In this document: positions 36,248 to 45,531 of the stretch, one piece after another
Position numbering within the stretch: the first letter of the stretch is position 1
Layout of the letters: every line of letters begins with the position of its first letter
NCBI GenBank assembly: GCA_018240405.1
Contig: JAFEFW010000002.1
Location: 1 to 63,276 of the forward strand
Origin: Pseudomonadota bacterium
GTDB lineage: Bacteria; Pseudomonadota; Alphaproteobacteria; Acetobacterales; Acetobacteraceae
Length of the DNA: 63,276 bases
Direction of reading: 5' to 3'
The notes under the pieces: model-generated
The model's database searches: none
What the model was told of the DNA's origin: nothing
Seen by the model: the letters and a program-made list of their open reading frames with translations, nothing else
Position numbers and translations under genes: made by a program

Positions 36248-37267
36248 GTGTTGCCTTCGCCTGTCGCCGCCTCCCGGGCTGTCCGGCTTGCGCTGCCTGC
36301 CGCCGTGGACCGCCGCCGTATCGTGTGGTCCTACGCCGTCACGGTTGGCCTTTATCACCTGCTGGCATTGCTCGCGCTGCTGCCCTGGATGTTCAGTTGG
36401 ACCGGCGTCGTGCTGGCTTTGGTCGGCACCTACGTGTTCGGTGGTCTTGGCATTAACCTGGGTTTTCATCGCCTGCTGACGCATCGTGGCTTTTCCTGCC
36501 CTAAATGGCTTGAGCATGCCTGCGTCATTGTTGGCGTCTGCTGCGTGCAGGACACGCCGGCTCGTTGGGTCGCCGTCCATCGCCGTCACCATGAGCAAGC
36601 GGACCTGCGCGATGACCCCCATAGTCCGCTGGCTGGGTTTCTTTGGGGCCATGCCGGCTGGATGCTGGTGGAAAATCGTGATCTGGCCCGGCTGGGCATT
36701 TACGACCGCTATGCCAAGGACGTTTTGCGGGACCCGTTTTACCGGCGGTTGGAGCGCTCGCTGCTTTACCCGGCCATTGTCCTGGCTTCCTGGGTGCTAT
36801 TCTTCCTGTGTGGTGCGGTTGCCAGCCTCGCCGGTGGCGGAACCCTGGCGGATGCAGCGCAATTCGGTGCCAGCGTGCTGGTCTGGGGCGTCTTCGTTCG
36901 GACCATCGCAGTCTGGCATATTACCTGGTCCGTCAATTCGGCTGCTCACCTTTGGGGGTACCGCAGCTATGAGACGGCGGAGCAGAGCCGCAACAACTGG
37001 GTCGTCGCCCTGTTAAGCAACGGAGAGGGCTGGCACAACAACCATCACGCGCAGCCGCGCGCGGCTCGGCATGGTCATCGGCCCTGGGAGATTGACGGAA
37101 TTTTCGGTGTGGTGCGGGTCCTGGAGGCTATGGGCCTGGTATGGGATGTGGTGCGGCCTGATCCGAAGCTTGTTGCTGCCGCAGCCCAACGTGCCGCCAT
37201 GTCGGCTGGCTGTTCGGACGACGGCCACCGTGCATTGCAAGAGCCGACAAGGGATGCGGGACTATAA
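36248..37267 (+). CDS. Fatty-acid desaturase (delta-9 type)
   Basis: About 339 residues from a GTG at 36248 with AAAGG upstream; the frame is open further back. All three histidine boxes of membrane di-iron desaturases are present: HRLLTH, HRRHHEQAD and HNNHHAQPR. Four hydrophobic segments lie around them. It should introduce a cis double bond, probably delta-9, into acyl-lipid or acyl-CoA. A monounsaturated chain is the substrate both for cyclopropane synthesis and for methylation by Cfa-like enzymes, so this gene fits the locus. Confidence 0.9.
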   Translation: MLPSPVAASRAVRLALPAAVDRRRIVWSYAVTVGLYHLLALLALLPWMFSWTGVVLALVGTYVFGGLGINLGFHRLLTHRGFSCPKWLEHACVIVGVCCVQDTPARWVAVHRRHHEQADLRDDPHSPLAGFLWGHAGWMLVENRDLARLGIYDRYAKDVLRDPFYRRLERSLLYPAIVLASWVLFFLCGAVASLAGGGTLADAAQFGASVLVWGVFVRTIAVWHITWSVNSAAHLWGYRSYETAEQSRNNWVVALLSNGEGWHNNHHAQPRAARHGHRPWEIDGIFGVVRVLEAMGLVWDVVRPDPKLVAAAAQRAAMSAGCSDDGHRALQEPTRDAGL

Positions 37268-37678
37268 ATCGGGCTGGTAGGCGCGCGAGCCCGGTGGTCG
37301 GAATCCTGGTCCGCCCGGGAGCCAGGCCGCTTTCTTGTGAAGGCGACTAGAAATCCCCGCCTCGGAGTCCTGGCCGCGCAGCCAACGCGTCCTTCATAGA
37401 AGGTGATATCGGATCATCGCCGCATCGACCGTTTTTGTGACGTTGCGCTGACCGGCTTAATCCGGCGTGACAGGCCGCAAATGCGCGGGTATTGTGCGCT
37501 GCAACAGGCGAGTTGATCTGCTACTTTAAATTGTGACAGACTGCCGCCACAACTCTAGGCTTCATTACGAGTGCTTGACCCGATTCGGCCTGTCGCTTGA
37601 TGCGCCGCAACGACGCAGCCTCACTAGCGGAGCATAGACCGGTCTCGCACCAATGCCACGCAAGACAGGACTGAATCC
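37268..37678. other. Intergenic region with no gene seen
   Basis: 411 bp before DUF3141. A relatively AT-rich patch (CTACTTTAAATTGTGAC, around 37520) may be promoter. No clear FNR, FixK or paired Pho box was found. Confidence 0.4.
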
Positions 37679-40126
37679 ATGACCAAAACGGCCCGTGATA
37701 GCGGCACAGCCTGGTTCGGTGCCTGCGGACCCGCCACCATGCCGACGAACTTTATCGCCGATTACTGGATCGACGCTGTTCAGCGTTCCATTCTGTTCCT
37801 CGACGTGCTGCGTCAGCGCGGCAACATTGCGCGCGCGCACAATGCGCGCGAAGCGCCTCACGTCCTGCACTACAAAGCTGAGATTCTGATCGATGGCCGC
37901 ACGCTGGAGCGCCCGGTCAACTACGCGCTGGTCCGCATCATTCCGCCGCCGGGAACGCATACTGATCCTCACCGGCGCCCGTTCATTGTCGTGGACCCGC
38001 GCGCCGGGCACGGTCCTGGCATTGGCGGCATGAAGCAGGACAGTGAGATCGGTGTGGCGTTGAACGCCGGGCATCCCTGTTATTTCGTCGGCTTCCTTCC
38101 CAATCCGGTGCCTGGCCAGACGGTCGAGGATGTTTGCCGGGCGGAAGCGCTGTTCGTAAAGCAGGTAGCGGAGCGCCACCCGGACGCCGAGGGCAAACCG
38201 GTGCTGATCGGCAACTGCCAAGCCGGGTGGCAATTGATGATGATGGCCGCGGTCAACCCCGACCTGTGCGGCCCGATCATGCTGGCCGGATCGCCACTGT
38301 CATACTGGGCTGGGGTGCGTGGCAAGAACCCGCTTCGCTATTTGGGCGGCCTCCTCGGCGGCACCTGGCTTACGGCTCTTGCCGGGGACCTCGGCGCCGG
38401 CATTTTCGACGGCGCGGACCTGGTACGCAATTTTGAGCAGATGAACCCGGCCAACACGGTCTGGCAAAAGCCTTACAATGTCTACGCCAAGGTGGACACG
38501 GAGGCGGAACGCTTCCTCGACTTCGAGACCTGGTGGGGCAGTCCGGTTCTGCTGAATGCCGGGGAAATGCAGTGGATCGCTGACAACCTGTTCGTTGGCA
38601 ACAAGCTGACTGCCGGGACGCTGCACACCAGCGACGGCGTGCGCATTGATCTGCGCAATATCCGCTCCCCTATCGTTGTGTTCTGCTCCTGGGGCGATGA
38701 CATCACGCCGCCGCAGCAGGCGCTGGGCTGGATTACCGACCTGTACGACGAGGATCGGGAGATCGTCGCCAATGGGCAGACAATCGTCTATACTCTGCAC
38801 CAGAGCATTGGCCACCTGGGTATCTTTGTCTCCGGCAAGGTGGCGACGCGCGAGCATCAGGAATTTGCCAGCGCCATGGACATGATCGACCTGGCGCCAC
38901 CCGGCCTGTACGAGGCCGTTATCACCGATGTGGGCGAGGACACCGAAAATCCCGAGCTGATTCAGGGTCGCTACCTGTTCCGGCTGGAGCATCGCTCACT
39001 GGCTGACATTCGTGCCTTGGGCAACAACGACCCCGAGGACCAGCTTCGTTTCGCAACTGCCGCGCGGGTATCGGATGCCAATCTGGCACTGTATCAGACC
39101 ACGCTGGCACCGCTTGTGCGGGCGGCGACGACAGCGCAGTCGGCCGAGGCGCTGCGCGCTCTGCACCCTGCGCGACTGCGTTTCGACCTGTTCTCGGACC
39201 AGAACCCCTTGATGCAGCCGGTGAAACTGCTGGCGGAGCAGGTGCGGGAGAACCGCCAGCCCACGCCGGCCGATAACCCTCTTCTGGCCATGGAGCGCAT
39301 GGCATCCGACTGGATGGTCACCTGCCTCAATACCGCGGCCGCGGCCCGTGACTCGATTCAGGAGCAGGTGTTCCTGTCGACCTATGGTGCCCCTTGGCTG
39401 CAAGCCCTCATGGGCTTCGGCCCGGATGCGGTGAAAACCCTGCAACGGGCTGACCACGACGTGCTGCGGGAGGCGAACGAAGCGCGCTTGCGCGCGGAAC
39501 TGGAAACCCAGTTCCAGACCGGCGGTCTGACCGACGCCATCATTCGGGCGTTGATCTACATCCGGATGCCCGAACGCAGCATCGATGAACGCGGTTACAA
39601 CATGGCCAAGGCGCTGCATGACCGTCAGCCGGCGGGCGTTCGGCTCCGCCTGCCGGCGCTGAAGGCGGCGTTCCGCGATCAGTACCTGTTGCTGCTGCTC
39701 GACGAGGCGCGGGCGGTGCAGGCCATACCGGACCTGCTGCCGAACGATCCGGCCGCGAGGCGCGATGCATTGGATGGAATCCAGGACGTTCTCACGGCGT
39801 CCGGTAGCCTGTCGGCCGAAGCGGCACGACGCCTGGCGGAGATCAAGGCGCTGTTCGTTCCCGTGACATTGCCTGCCACGTCAGACTCTGCCGCTGCGCC
39901 GGAGATGGCGCCGCTGGCGACCGCACAGTCCGGCCCGGCGCCATCGATCCCGGTACGGCCCGCGCCAGAAACCGGTCCCCCGGGCGCGGCGGCACCGGCC
40001 GGCCGGCCAACGCCATCCGGCGAAAAAACCGTACAACAGGCCCGCGGCACGTCAGCTCCGATCAGGACGGCAGCGCCCGCGCCATCCGTCCGCCGGAACC
40101 GGACGCCGGGTCGGAAAGCGAAGTAG
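37679..40126 (+). CDS. DUF3141 domain protein (PHA-synthase-like alpha/beta hydrolase)
   Basis: 815 residues. The N-terminal two-thirds resembles poly-hydroxyalkanoate synthase and related alpha/beta hydrolases: RPFIVVDPRAGHGPGIGGMK, PVLIGNCQAGWQLMMMA (nucleophile elbow with Cys in GNCQAG), FCSWGDDITPPQQALGW and HQSIGHLGIFVSG with a conserved His. The C-terminal 90 residues are low-complexity Ala/Pro. The family is named DUF3141 and its activity is not settled. It is the first gene of a tight four-gene cluster with a phosphotransacylase, FabI and acetate kinase. Confidence 0.9.
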   Translation: MTKTARDSGTAWFGACGPATMPTNFIADYWIDAVQRSILFLDVLRQRGNIARAHNAREAPHVLHYKAEILIDGRTLERPVNYALVRIIPPPGTHTDPHRRPFIVVDPRAGHGPGIGGMKQDSEIGVALNAGHPCYFVGFLPNPVPGQTVEDVCRAEALFVKQVAERHPDAEGKPVLIGNCQAGWQLMMMAAVNPDLCGPIMLAGSPLSYWAGVRGKNPLRYLGGLLGGTWLTALAGDLGAGIFDGADLVRNFEQMNPANTVWQKPYNVYAKVDTEAERFLDFETWWGSPVLLNAGEMQWIADNLFVGNKLTAGTLHTSDGVRIDLRNIRSPIVVFCSWGDDITPPQQALGWITDLYDEDREIVANGQTIVYTLHQSIGHLGIFVSGKVATREHQEFASAMDMIDLAPPGLYEAVITDVGEDTENPELIQGRYLFRLEHRSLADIRALGNNDPEDQLRFATAARVSDANLALYQTTLAPLVRAATTAQSAEALRALHPARLRFDLFSDQNPLMQPVKLLAEQVRENRQPTPADNPLLAMERMASDWMVTCLNTAAAARDSIQEQVFLSTYGAPWLQALMGFGPDAVKTLQRADHDVLREANEARLRAELETQFQTGGLTDAIIRALIYIRMPERSIDERGYNMAKALHDRQPAGVRLRLPALKAAFRDQYLLLLLDEARAVQAIPDLLPNDPAARRDALDGIQDVLTASGSLSAEAARRLAEIKALFVPVTLPATSDSAAAPEMAPLATAQSGPAPSIPVRPAPETGPPGAAAPAGRPTPSGEKTVQQARGTSAPIRTAAPAPSVRRNRTPGRKAK

Positions 40127-40127
40127 A

Positions 40128-41096
40128 ATGCCTGACGATCGCCCCGTGCTGCCGGCTGCTCCGCGGCATGAGAAGTACGCCCGCCTGGTGGAAGCTGCGC
40201 AGGCCCTGCCCGTGACTCGCATGGCCATCGCGCATCCCTGCGATCAGGTCTCACTGGAAAGCGCCGTTGAGGCGGCAAAGCTCGGGCTGATCGCGCCGAT
40301 CCTGGTAGGGCCGCCGGACCGGATCAGGGACGTCGCCGCGCGCTGGAACCTTGACATCAACGGGATGCCCATCGTCGCCGCGGAGCACAGCCATGATTCG
40401 GCGGCGAAGGCGGTCGAGCAGGTGCGTTGTGGCGCCGCCGAGGCGCTGATGAAGGGCAGCCTGCACACCGATGAGCTGATGGCCGCCGTCGTTTCGAAGA
40501 CGGACGGCATCCGTACCGGACGCCGCATCAGCCACTGCTTTATCATGGACGTGCCGAACCACGCCGATCCACTGATCATCACGGACGCCGCCGTCAACAT
40601 CGCGCCGACGCTCGATGAGAAGGTGGACATCATCCAGAATGCGATCGACCTCGCGCACGCCATCGGCTTCCCCGAGGTGCGCGTCGCCATCCTTAGCGCG
40701 ATGGAGACAGTGACGTCGAAAGTGCCCTCAACGGTCGAGGCGGCGGCGCTGTGCAAGATGGCGGAGCGCGGGCAGATCAAGGGTGGCCTGCTCGACGGTC
40801 CGCTGGCCCTGGACAACGCCATCAGCGTGGAGGCCGCGGCCATCAAGGGCATCGTGTCGAAAGTGGCTGGCCATGCCAATGTGCTTGTCGTGCCGGACCT
40901 GGAGGCAGGCAACATGCTGGCGAAGAGCCTGTCCTTTCTCGCCGGCGCCGACGCGGCCGGCATCGTGCTTGGGGCGCGGGTGCCGATCGTGCTGACAAGC
41001 CGGGCGGACACGCTGGTGACGCGGCTGGCGTCCTGCGCCGTGGCGGCGCTGGTGGCCGAGGCGCGCCGGGCGAGCGCGTCGATCATGGGGGATTGA
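40128..41096 (+). CDS. pta: Phosphate acetyl/butyryltransferase family
   Basis: 322 residues. Recognisable regions of the PTA/PTB family are AAKLGLIAPILVGPPDRIRD, AAEALMKGSLHTDELMAAV, and the C-terminal VLVVPDLEAGNMLAKSL with GADAAGIVLGARVPIVLTSR. It interconverts an acyl-CoA and acyl phosphate; whether acetyl or butyryl is not certain. It begins 2 bp after the DUF3141 stop and pairs with acetate kinase two genes on. Confidence 0.92.
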   Translation: MPDDRPVLPAAPRHEKYARLVEAAQALPVTRMAIAHPCDQVSLESAVEAAKLGLIAPILVGPPDRIRDVAARWNLDINGMPIVAAEHSHDSAAKAVEQVRCGAAEALMKGSLHTDELMAAVVSKTDGIRTGRRISHCFIMDVPNHADPLIITDAAVNIAPTLDEKVDIIQNAIDLAHAIGFPEVRVAILSAMETVTSKVPSTVEAAALCKMAERGQIKGGLLDGPLALDNAISVEAAAIKGIVSKVAGHANVLVVPDLEAGNMLAKSLSFLAGADAAGIVLGARVPIVLTSRADTLVTRLASCAVAALVAEARRASASIMGD

Positions 41097-41101
41097 CCGG
41101 T

Positions 41102-41881
41102 ATGAGCGAAACTGTCCGGCCGGTGCTGAGCGGTCAGAAGGCGCTGATCGTCGGCGTCGCCAACGACCAGTCCATCGCCTATGGCTGTGCCAAGGCATTC
41201 GCCGCGGTCGGGGCAGAGCTTGCCATGACCTGGCTGAACGACCGGGCGCAGCCGCATGTCGAGCCATTGGCGAAGGAGCTGGGCGCCACCATAACCGCGC
41301 CGCTCGACGTGTCGGTACCGGGCCAATTGGAGGCGGTGTTCGACAGGATCCGCACGCGGTGGGGCCAGCTCGACATCCTGGTCCACTCGATCGCCTTTGC
41401 ACCAAAGGACGATCTGCAGGGCGGATTGCTGAACTGCTCCGCCGATGGGTTCGCCAAAGCAATGGATGTGTCGTGCCATTCCTTCGTCCGGATGGCGAAG
41501 CTGGCAGCGCCGTTGATGACCCGTGGCGGCACGATGTTCGCCATGAGCTACTATGGTGCCAACCGCGTGGTGCCGAACTATAATGTGATGGGGCCGGTCA
41601 AGGCGGCGCTGGAGGCAGCCTGTCGCTATTTGGCTTACGAGCTTGGTCCGCAGGGCATCCGTGTGCATGCCATTTCCCCGGGACCGCTGAAGACCCGGGC
41701 CGCGTCGGGGCTGAAGGATTTCGAACTGCTGCTGAACGAGGCTGCGGCGAAATCGCCGATCGGCGAATTGGTTGACATCATGGATGTCGGTTACACCTGT
41801 GCCTACCTGGCGACCCCGTTCGCCCATCGGATCACCGGCGGCACGGTCTATGTCGACGGTGGCGCCAACATCGTCGCGTGA
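41102..41881 (+). CDS. fabI: Enoyl-ACP reductase FabI-type (short-chain dehydrogenase)
   Basis: 259 residues. The cofactor segment is ALIVGVANDQSIAYGCAKAF and the active-site Tyr/Lys pair lies in YYGANRVVPNYNVMGPVKAAL. HAISPGPLKTRAASGL and GTVYVDGGANIV complete the family pattern. NADH-dependent reduction of enoyl-ACP is expected. Its place between phosphotransacylase and acetate kinase is a recurrent alphaproteobacterial arrangement, suggesting a copy specialised for this cluster; other FabI copies may exist elsewhere. Confidence 0.9.
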   Translation: MSETVRPVLSGQKALIVGVANDQSIAYGCAKAFAAVGAELAMTWLNDRAQPHVEPLAKELGATITAPLDVSVPGQLEAVFDRIRTRWGQLDILVHSIAFAPKDDLQGGLLNCSADGFAKAMDVSCHSFVRMAKLAAPLMTRGGTMFAMSYYGANRVVPNYNVMGPVKAALEAACRYLAYELGPQGIRVHAISPGPLKTRAASGLKDFELLLNEAAAKSPIGELVDIMDVGYTCAYLATPFAHRITGGTVYVDGGANIVA

Positions 41882-41888
41882 GCACGCC

Positions 41889-43073
41889 GTGACCGAGTTT
41901 GTCGTCGTCCTGAATGCCGGCTCCTCCAGCATCAAGTTCGCCATCCACGATCTGGCGGACGCGCCGGCCCGGTTTCGTGGCCAGATCGAGGCCATCGGTG
42001 TTGCGCCGGTCCTGAAGGCGCGCGACTCCGAGGGTAAGGTGGTGGCGGAGCATAGCTGGCCGGCGGACGGGCTGAACCACGAGGCGGCGACGCGCGAACT
42101 GATCGGAACGATCAATACGCTGCTGGGCGGTGACAGGATCGCTGCCGTCGGCCATCGTGTCGTGCACGGCGGGATAAACTATGCCGCACCGGTCCGGGTA
42201 ACGGATGCGGTCCTGGCGGACCTCGACAAGCTGGTGCCGCTGGCGCCACTGCATCAGCCGCATAACCTGGCACCGATCAGGGCGATTGCAGCGCATGCGC
42301 CGAACCTGCCGCAAGTGGCGTGCTTCGACACTGCGTTTCACCGGTCCCAACCGCCGGTGGTGCAGGCCTTCGGCCTGCCGCGGTCGTACTTCGAGCAGGG
42401 CGTCCGGCGATACGGGTTCCACGGACTGTCTTACGAGTATATCGCGAGCCGCCTGTCGGAGGTCGCGCCAGGACTCGCGGCGGGACGGGTTGTCGTCGGA
42501 CACCTGGGCAACGGTGCGTCGCTGTGCGCTATGCACGCCGGTCGCAGCATCGCCAGCACGATGGGGTTCACGGCTGTCGAGGGCCTGCTGATGGGCACGC
42601 GCTGCGGGTCCATCGATCCGGGCGTCCTGATCTACCTGATGGACAGCGAAGGCCTGGATGCCCGCGGCATCGAAGCATTGATCTACCGCAAATCCGGCCT
42701 GCTTGGTGTCTCAGGCGGAATCTCGTCGGATATGCGCACTTTGCGGTCCTCGGCCGCCCCGGAGGCGAAGGAGGCGATCGCGCTGTTCGTGCACCGGATC
42801 GTACGCGAAGCCGGGTCCCTTGCCGCGGCAATGGGCGGGATCGATGGCATCGTATTTACTGCCGGCATTGGCGAAAACGACGCGGCAACCCGGCTGGAGG
42901 TCATGCGTGGCTGTGCCTGGCTTGGCGTCGTCCCCGACGAGGGCGCTAATGAGGCCGGCAGGCACCGGATCAGCGCTGCTGGCTCTCCCGTCTCCGTCTG
43001 GGTGATCCCCACGGATGAGGAACGCATGATCGCCCGCCATACCCGGGCCGTCCTGACGATTGGCACAAAGTAA
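41889..43073 (+). CDS. ackA: Acetate kinase
   Basis: 394 residues from a GTG at 41889, 7 bp after the fabI stop. Family signatures are VVLNAGSSSIKFAIHD, VGHRVVHGGINYA, ACFDTAFHRSQP, GHLGNGASLCAMHAG and FTAGIGENDAATRLEVM. It makes ATP and acetate from acetyl phosphate, completing the overflow or stress pathway with the phosphotransacylase. Last gene of the cluster. Confidence 0.95.
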   Translation: MTEFVVVLNAGSSSIKFAIHDLADAPARFRGQIEAIGVAPVLKARDSEGKVVAEHSWPADGLNHEAATRELIGTINTLLGGDRIAAVGHRVVHGGINYAAPVRVTDAVLADLDKLVPLAPLHQPHNLAPIRAIAAHAPNLPQVACFDTAFHRSQPPVVQAFGLPRSYFEQGVRRYGFHGLSYEYIASRLSEVAPGLAAGRVVVGHLGNGASLCAMHAGRSIASTMGFTAVEGLLMGTRCGSIDPGVLIYLMDSEGLDARGIEALIYRKSGLLGVSGGISSDMRTLRSSAAPEAKEAIALFVHRIVREAGSLAAAMGGIDGIVFTAGIGENDAATRLEVMRGCAWLGVVPDEGANEAGRHRISAAGSPVSVWVIPTDEERMIARHTRAVLTIGTK

Positions 43074-43524
43074 CGGCCTGACGCTGACGTAGCGCCACGC
43101 GACCGATTCTTACGCTTCTTGTCCAACGGCCTTTGTTGGAGGCGTCGGGCGCCCCTGGTCTGACTGGCACGGAATATTGCCTGTATCAAATGGTGCGCAG
43201 TTGGAGAATATTGCTGTATGCATTATGCCATTTTGCGACGAGCATGCTTGAAATGGATTGCAAATCTGCAAGGAAGCAGGTTATTGGGGCGCTACGGTTA
43301 AGCGTTGCATCATGCGCCATGGTCAGGTTCCAACGTCTTGGACAGCGGTGTACGCGACCAAGCATCGATCGGCAGCGCTGTCCGTCGGGACCGTGCTGGA
43401 CAGTGTCTGCCTGCGGGAGCCAGTTGGCCCGGGCAGCGGCAGGTCCGGCGTCTTGATATATCGGGTCGCGCTGAAGATGGCGCGGAGCGACAGGTTAATT
43501 GGCGGGGTTGAACGGGGATAAACG
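43074..43524. other. Intergenic region upstream of the Hint protein
   Basis: 451 bp with no convincing gene. A candidate promoter is TTGGAG (43201–43206), 17 bp, TATGCC (43224–43229), in an AT-richer patch. GGGG-containing sequence precedes the next ATG. Confidence 0.4.
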
Positions 43525-44910
43525 ATGGCAAATGCGTTCACGAGTGCGACGATCACCAACATTGCCGGCGTTAATAACTGGGTCGATGGCATCGAAGCGA
43601 CCACGACGTTCGATGTCAGTGGCGTCGCTTCATTTTCTCCGTCGGCGACCATCAACGCCGGGGACACGTTCTCCGTCATTCTCGGCTTCGGTGGTGGTAA
43701 GAAGATGACCGTCACCGGTACGGTCGCCACCGTCGATAACGTTAACCACACGATTACCTGGACGGCCCCGTGCAGCAACCTCGCGTCGCTTCTGTCCGAC
43801 GCCGAGGGCACGAAGCGCATGACGGCCAGCATCTCCACTGACCCCGGCCCGCTCAACAACCAGTATGTGACGAGCGCGCAGCAGACGTTTGCGTATCTGA
43901 GCTGTTTCGTTCGTGGCACGCTGCTGTCCACGCCCGATGGCGAACGCGCCGTGGAGACGCTGCAGGCCGGCGACATGGTGCTGACCGCATCCGGCGCTGC
44001 CCGCCCTGTCAAGTGGCTCGGCCGCCGCGTGGTCAAGGCCAGCCGCCATGTGTTCGCTGGCCGTATCGCGCCGGTGCGGGTCTGCCGCGCTGCCTTCGCC
44101 GATGGCGTGCCGGCGCGTGACGTCCTGCTCTCCCCGGATCACGCTGTGCTGGTTGACGGCAAGCTGATCCCCGTGCGCCAGCTGGTGAACGGTGCTTCGG
44201 TCCTGCTGGAACCCCACCAGCCGGAAGTAGAGTATTTTCATGTTGAGCTCGACACGCATGACGTGCTGCTGGCGTCCGGCCTGCCGGTAGAAAGCTACCT
44301 TGATGCCGGCGACCGCGGCTTCTTCGCCAATGGCGGCGTGCAGGTTGAACTGCATCCGACGCTGGATGAGCAGTCCGGCTACCGGGCGCGTGAAAACGCC
44401 TCCTGCATGCCGTTCGTGACCGATGAGCAGAGCGTTCAGCCGGTCTGGCAGCGCTTGGTGGAACGCGCGCAAACTAAGGGCCAGCAGGTTCCGTCGCAGC
44501 CCGTCGTTGCCGATCCTGACCTCCATCTGACAATCGATGGTGCTCGGGTGGACGCTGTGTCGCGCACCGGTTCACGTTACGTCTTTCCGCTGCCGGATGG
44601 CAGTGCCGTGGTGCGGGTGATGTCGCGGAATGCGCTGCCGATCGATAGCCGCCCTTGGATGGAGGACACCCGCCAACTGGGTGTTCGAATCGCCCGGCTG
44701 CGGCTGCGCCAGGGAAGTTCGGTCGAGGACATCTCGCTCGATGGCCCGGCGCTGCACGACGGTTGGTGGAGCATTGAGCGCGACGGTCCGGACCTGCGCC
44801 GCTGGACTGACGGCGATGCCATGCTGACGCTGCCGCGGCCAGCCCGCATGGCCATGCTGGAAGTGGAGCTCAGCGACGTGCTGGCCTACCCTGATCGAAA
44901 GGCGGCCTGA
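43525..44910 (+). CDS. Hint-domain protein (Hedgehog/intein-type autoprocessing)
   Basis: 461 residues. Residues 1–126 are a Thr/Ser-rich beta domain that looks like an adhesin repeat. A Hint domain starts at Cys127 (SCFVRGTLLSTPDGERAVET), followed by LQAGDMVLTASGAARPVKWL, DVLLSPDHAVLVDGKLIPVR and VEYFHVELDTHDVLLASGLP, the Hint_2 pattern abundant in Acetobacteraceae. Such domains can cleave the chain at the Cys by N–S acyl shift, releasing or modifying the N-domain. The C-terminal 130 residues are a further beta-rich region. No classical signal peptide. Confidence 0.9.
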   Translation: MANAFTSATITNIAGVNNWVDGIEATTTFDVSGVASFSPSATINAGDTFSVILGFGGGKKMTVTGTVATVDNVNHTITWTAPCSNLASLLSDAEGTKRMTASISTDPGPLNNQYVTSAQQTFAYLSCFVRGTLLSTPDGERAVETLQAGDMVLTASGAARPVKWLGRRVVKASRHVFAGRIAPVRVCRAAFADGVPARDVLLSPDHAVLVDGKLIPVRQLVNGASVLLEPHQPEVEYFHVELDTHDVLLASGLPVESYLDAGDRGFFANGGVQVELHPTLDEQSGYRARENASCMPFVTDEQSVQPVWQRLVERAQTKGQQVPSQPVVADPDLHLTIDGARVDAVSRTGSRYVFPLPDGSAVVRVMSRNALPIDSRPWMEDTRQLGVRIARLRLRQGSSVEDISLDGPALHDGWWSIERDGPDLRRWTDGDAMLTLPRPARMAMLEVELSDVLAYPDRKAA

Positions 44911-44961
44911 ACAAGGCTTGATCCGCCGTCTCTGGAGGCGGATCCAGTGCCGGCTTGAACG

Positions 44962-44998
44962 CACAACGCCCGGATGGTTGCTCCATCCGGGCGTTGTG
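44962..44998. terminator. Strong bidirectional hairpin terminator
   Basis: A 16-bp perfect stem, CACAACGCCCGGATGG with CCATCCGGGCGTTGTG, around a TTGCT loop, lies between the convergent Hint gene (stop 44910) and moaC (stop 45054). TT follows the stem. It is the strongest hairpin noticed in the window. Confidence 0.85.
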
Positions 44999-45053
44999 TT
45001 ATCCGCTTTCGCACGCAGCCAGGGCGGCTGGGCGCCGCGCTGCGCCTCTGCTG

Positions 45054-45530
45054 CTACGCCTGCGAGAACTCTCCCGATTTACCACCCGCCTTGTGGGTAA
45101 CTCGCAACCCGTCGATCCGCATGCCCCGGTCGACCGCTTTGCACATGTCGTAGACCGTCAGAGCGGCGATGCTGGCGGCGGTCAGCGCCTCCATCTCCAC
45201 ACCCGTCTGCCCCGTCGTGCGGACCGTCGCGGTGATCTCCACCGCGTGCGCAGCGGGGTCAGCTTGCAGATCGAGCTTCACCGACGTGATCGGCAACGGG
45301 TGGCAGAGCGGGATGAGGTCCGCTGTGCGCTTCGCCGCCATGATCCCGGCCAGACGCGCCACGCCTAGTACATCACCCTTCTTGGCACTGCCCTCCTGGA
45401 TCATCGCCAGGGTGCTCGGCGCCATGACTACGGTAACGCGGGCGGTGGCAGTGCGGTCGGTGGCCGGCTTGTCCGAGACATCCACCATCGCCGCATTGCC
45501 CGCCTGGTCGAAGTGGGTAAAGCCACTCAT
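45054..45530 (-). CDS. moaC: Cyclic pyranopterin monophosphate synthase MoaC
   Basis: 158 residues, complete. It converts the MoaA product to cyclic pyranopterin monophosphate in molybdenum cofactor synthesis. Signatures are [20 protein letters not shown] at the N-terminus, [14 protein letters not shown] in the middle, and [20 protein letters not shown] with KAGGKSGEF at the end. It begins 1 bp after the trpC stop, the conserved trpCD–moaC order of alphaproteobacteria; moeA and lexA, which often follow, are not here. Confidence 0.95.
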   Translation of the reverse strand: MSGFTHFDQAGNAAMVDVSDKPATDRTATARVTVVMAPSTLAMIQEGSAKKGDVLGVARLAGIMAAKRTADLIPLCHPLPITSVKLDLQADPAAHAVEITATVRTTGQTGVEMEALTAASIAALTVYDMCKAVDRGMRIDGLRVTHKAGGKSGEFSQA

Positions 45531-45531
45531 G

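Noticed and set aside
37400-37560. Pho box or FNR/FixK box before DUF3141
   Set aside because: Only a single imperfect half-site (TGTCAC on the minus strand) and TTGAT without a matching second arm were seen.
40244-42115. Minus-strand open frame of 623 codons opposite pta and fabI
   Set aside because: Shadow frame in GC-rich DNA: low-complexity Ser/Arg/Ala text with no domain, opposite two well-recognised genes.
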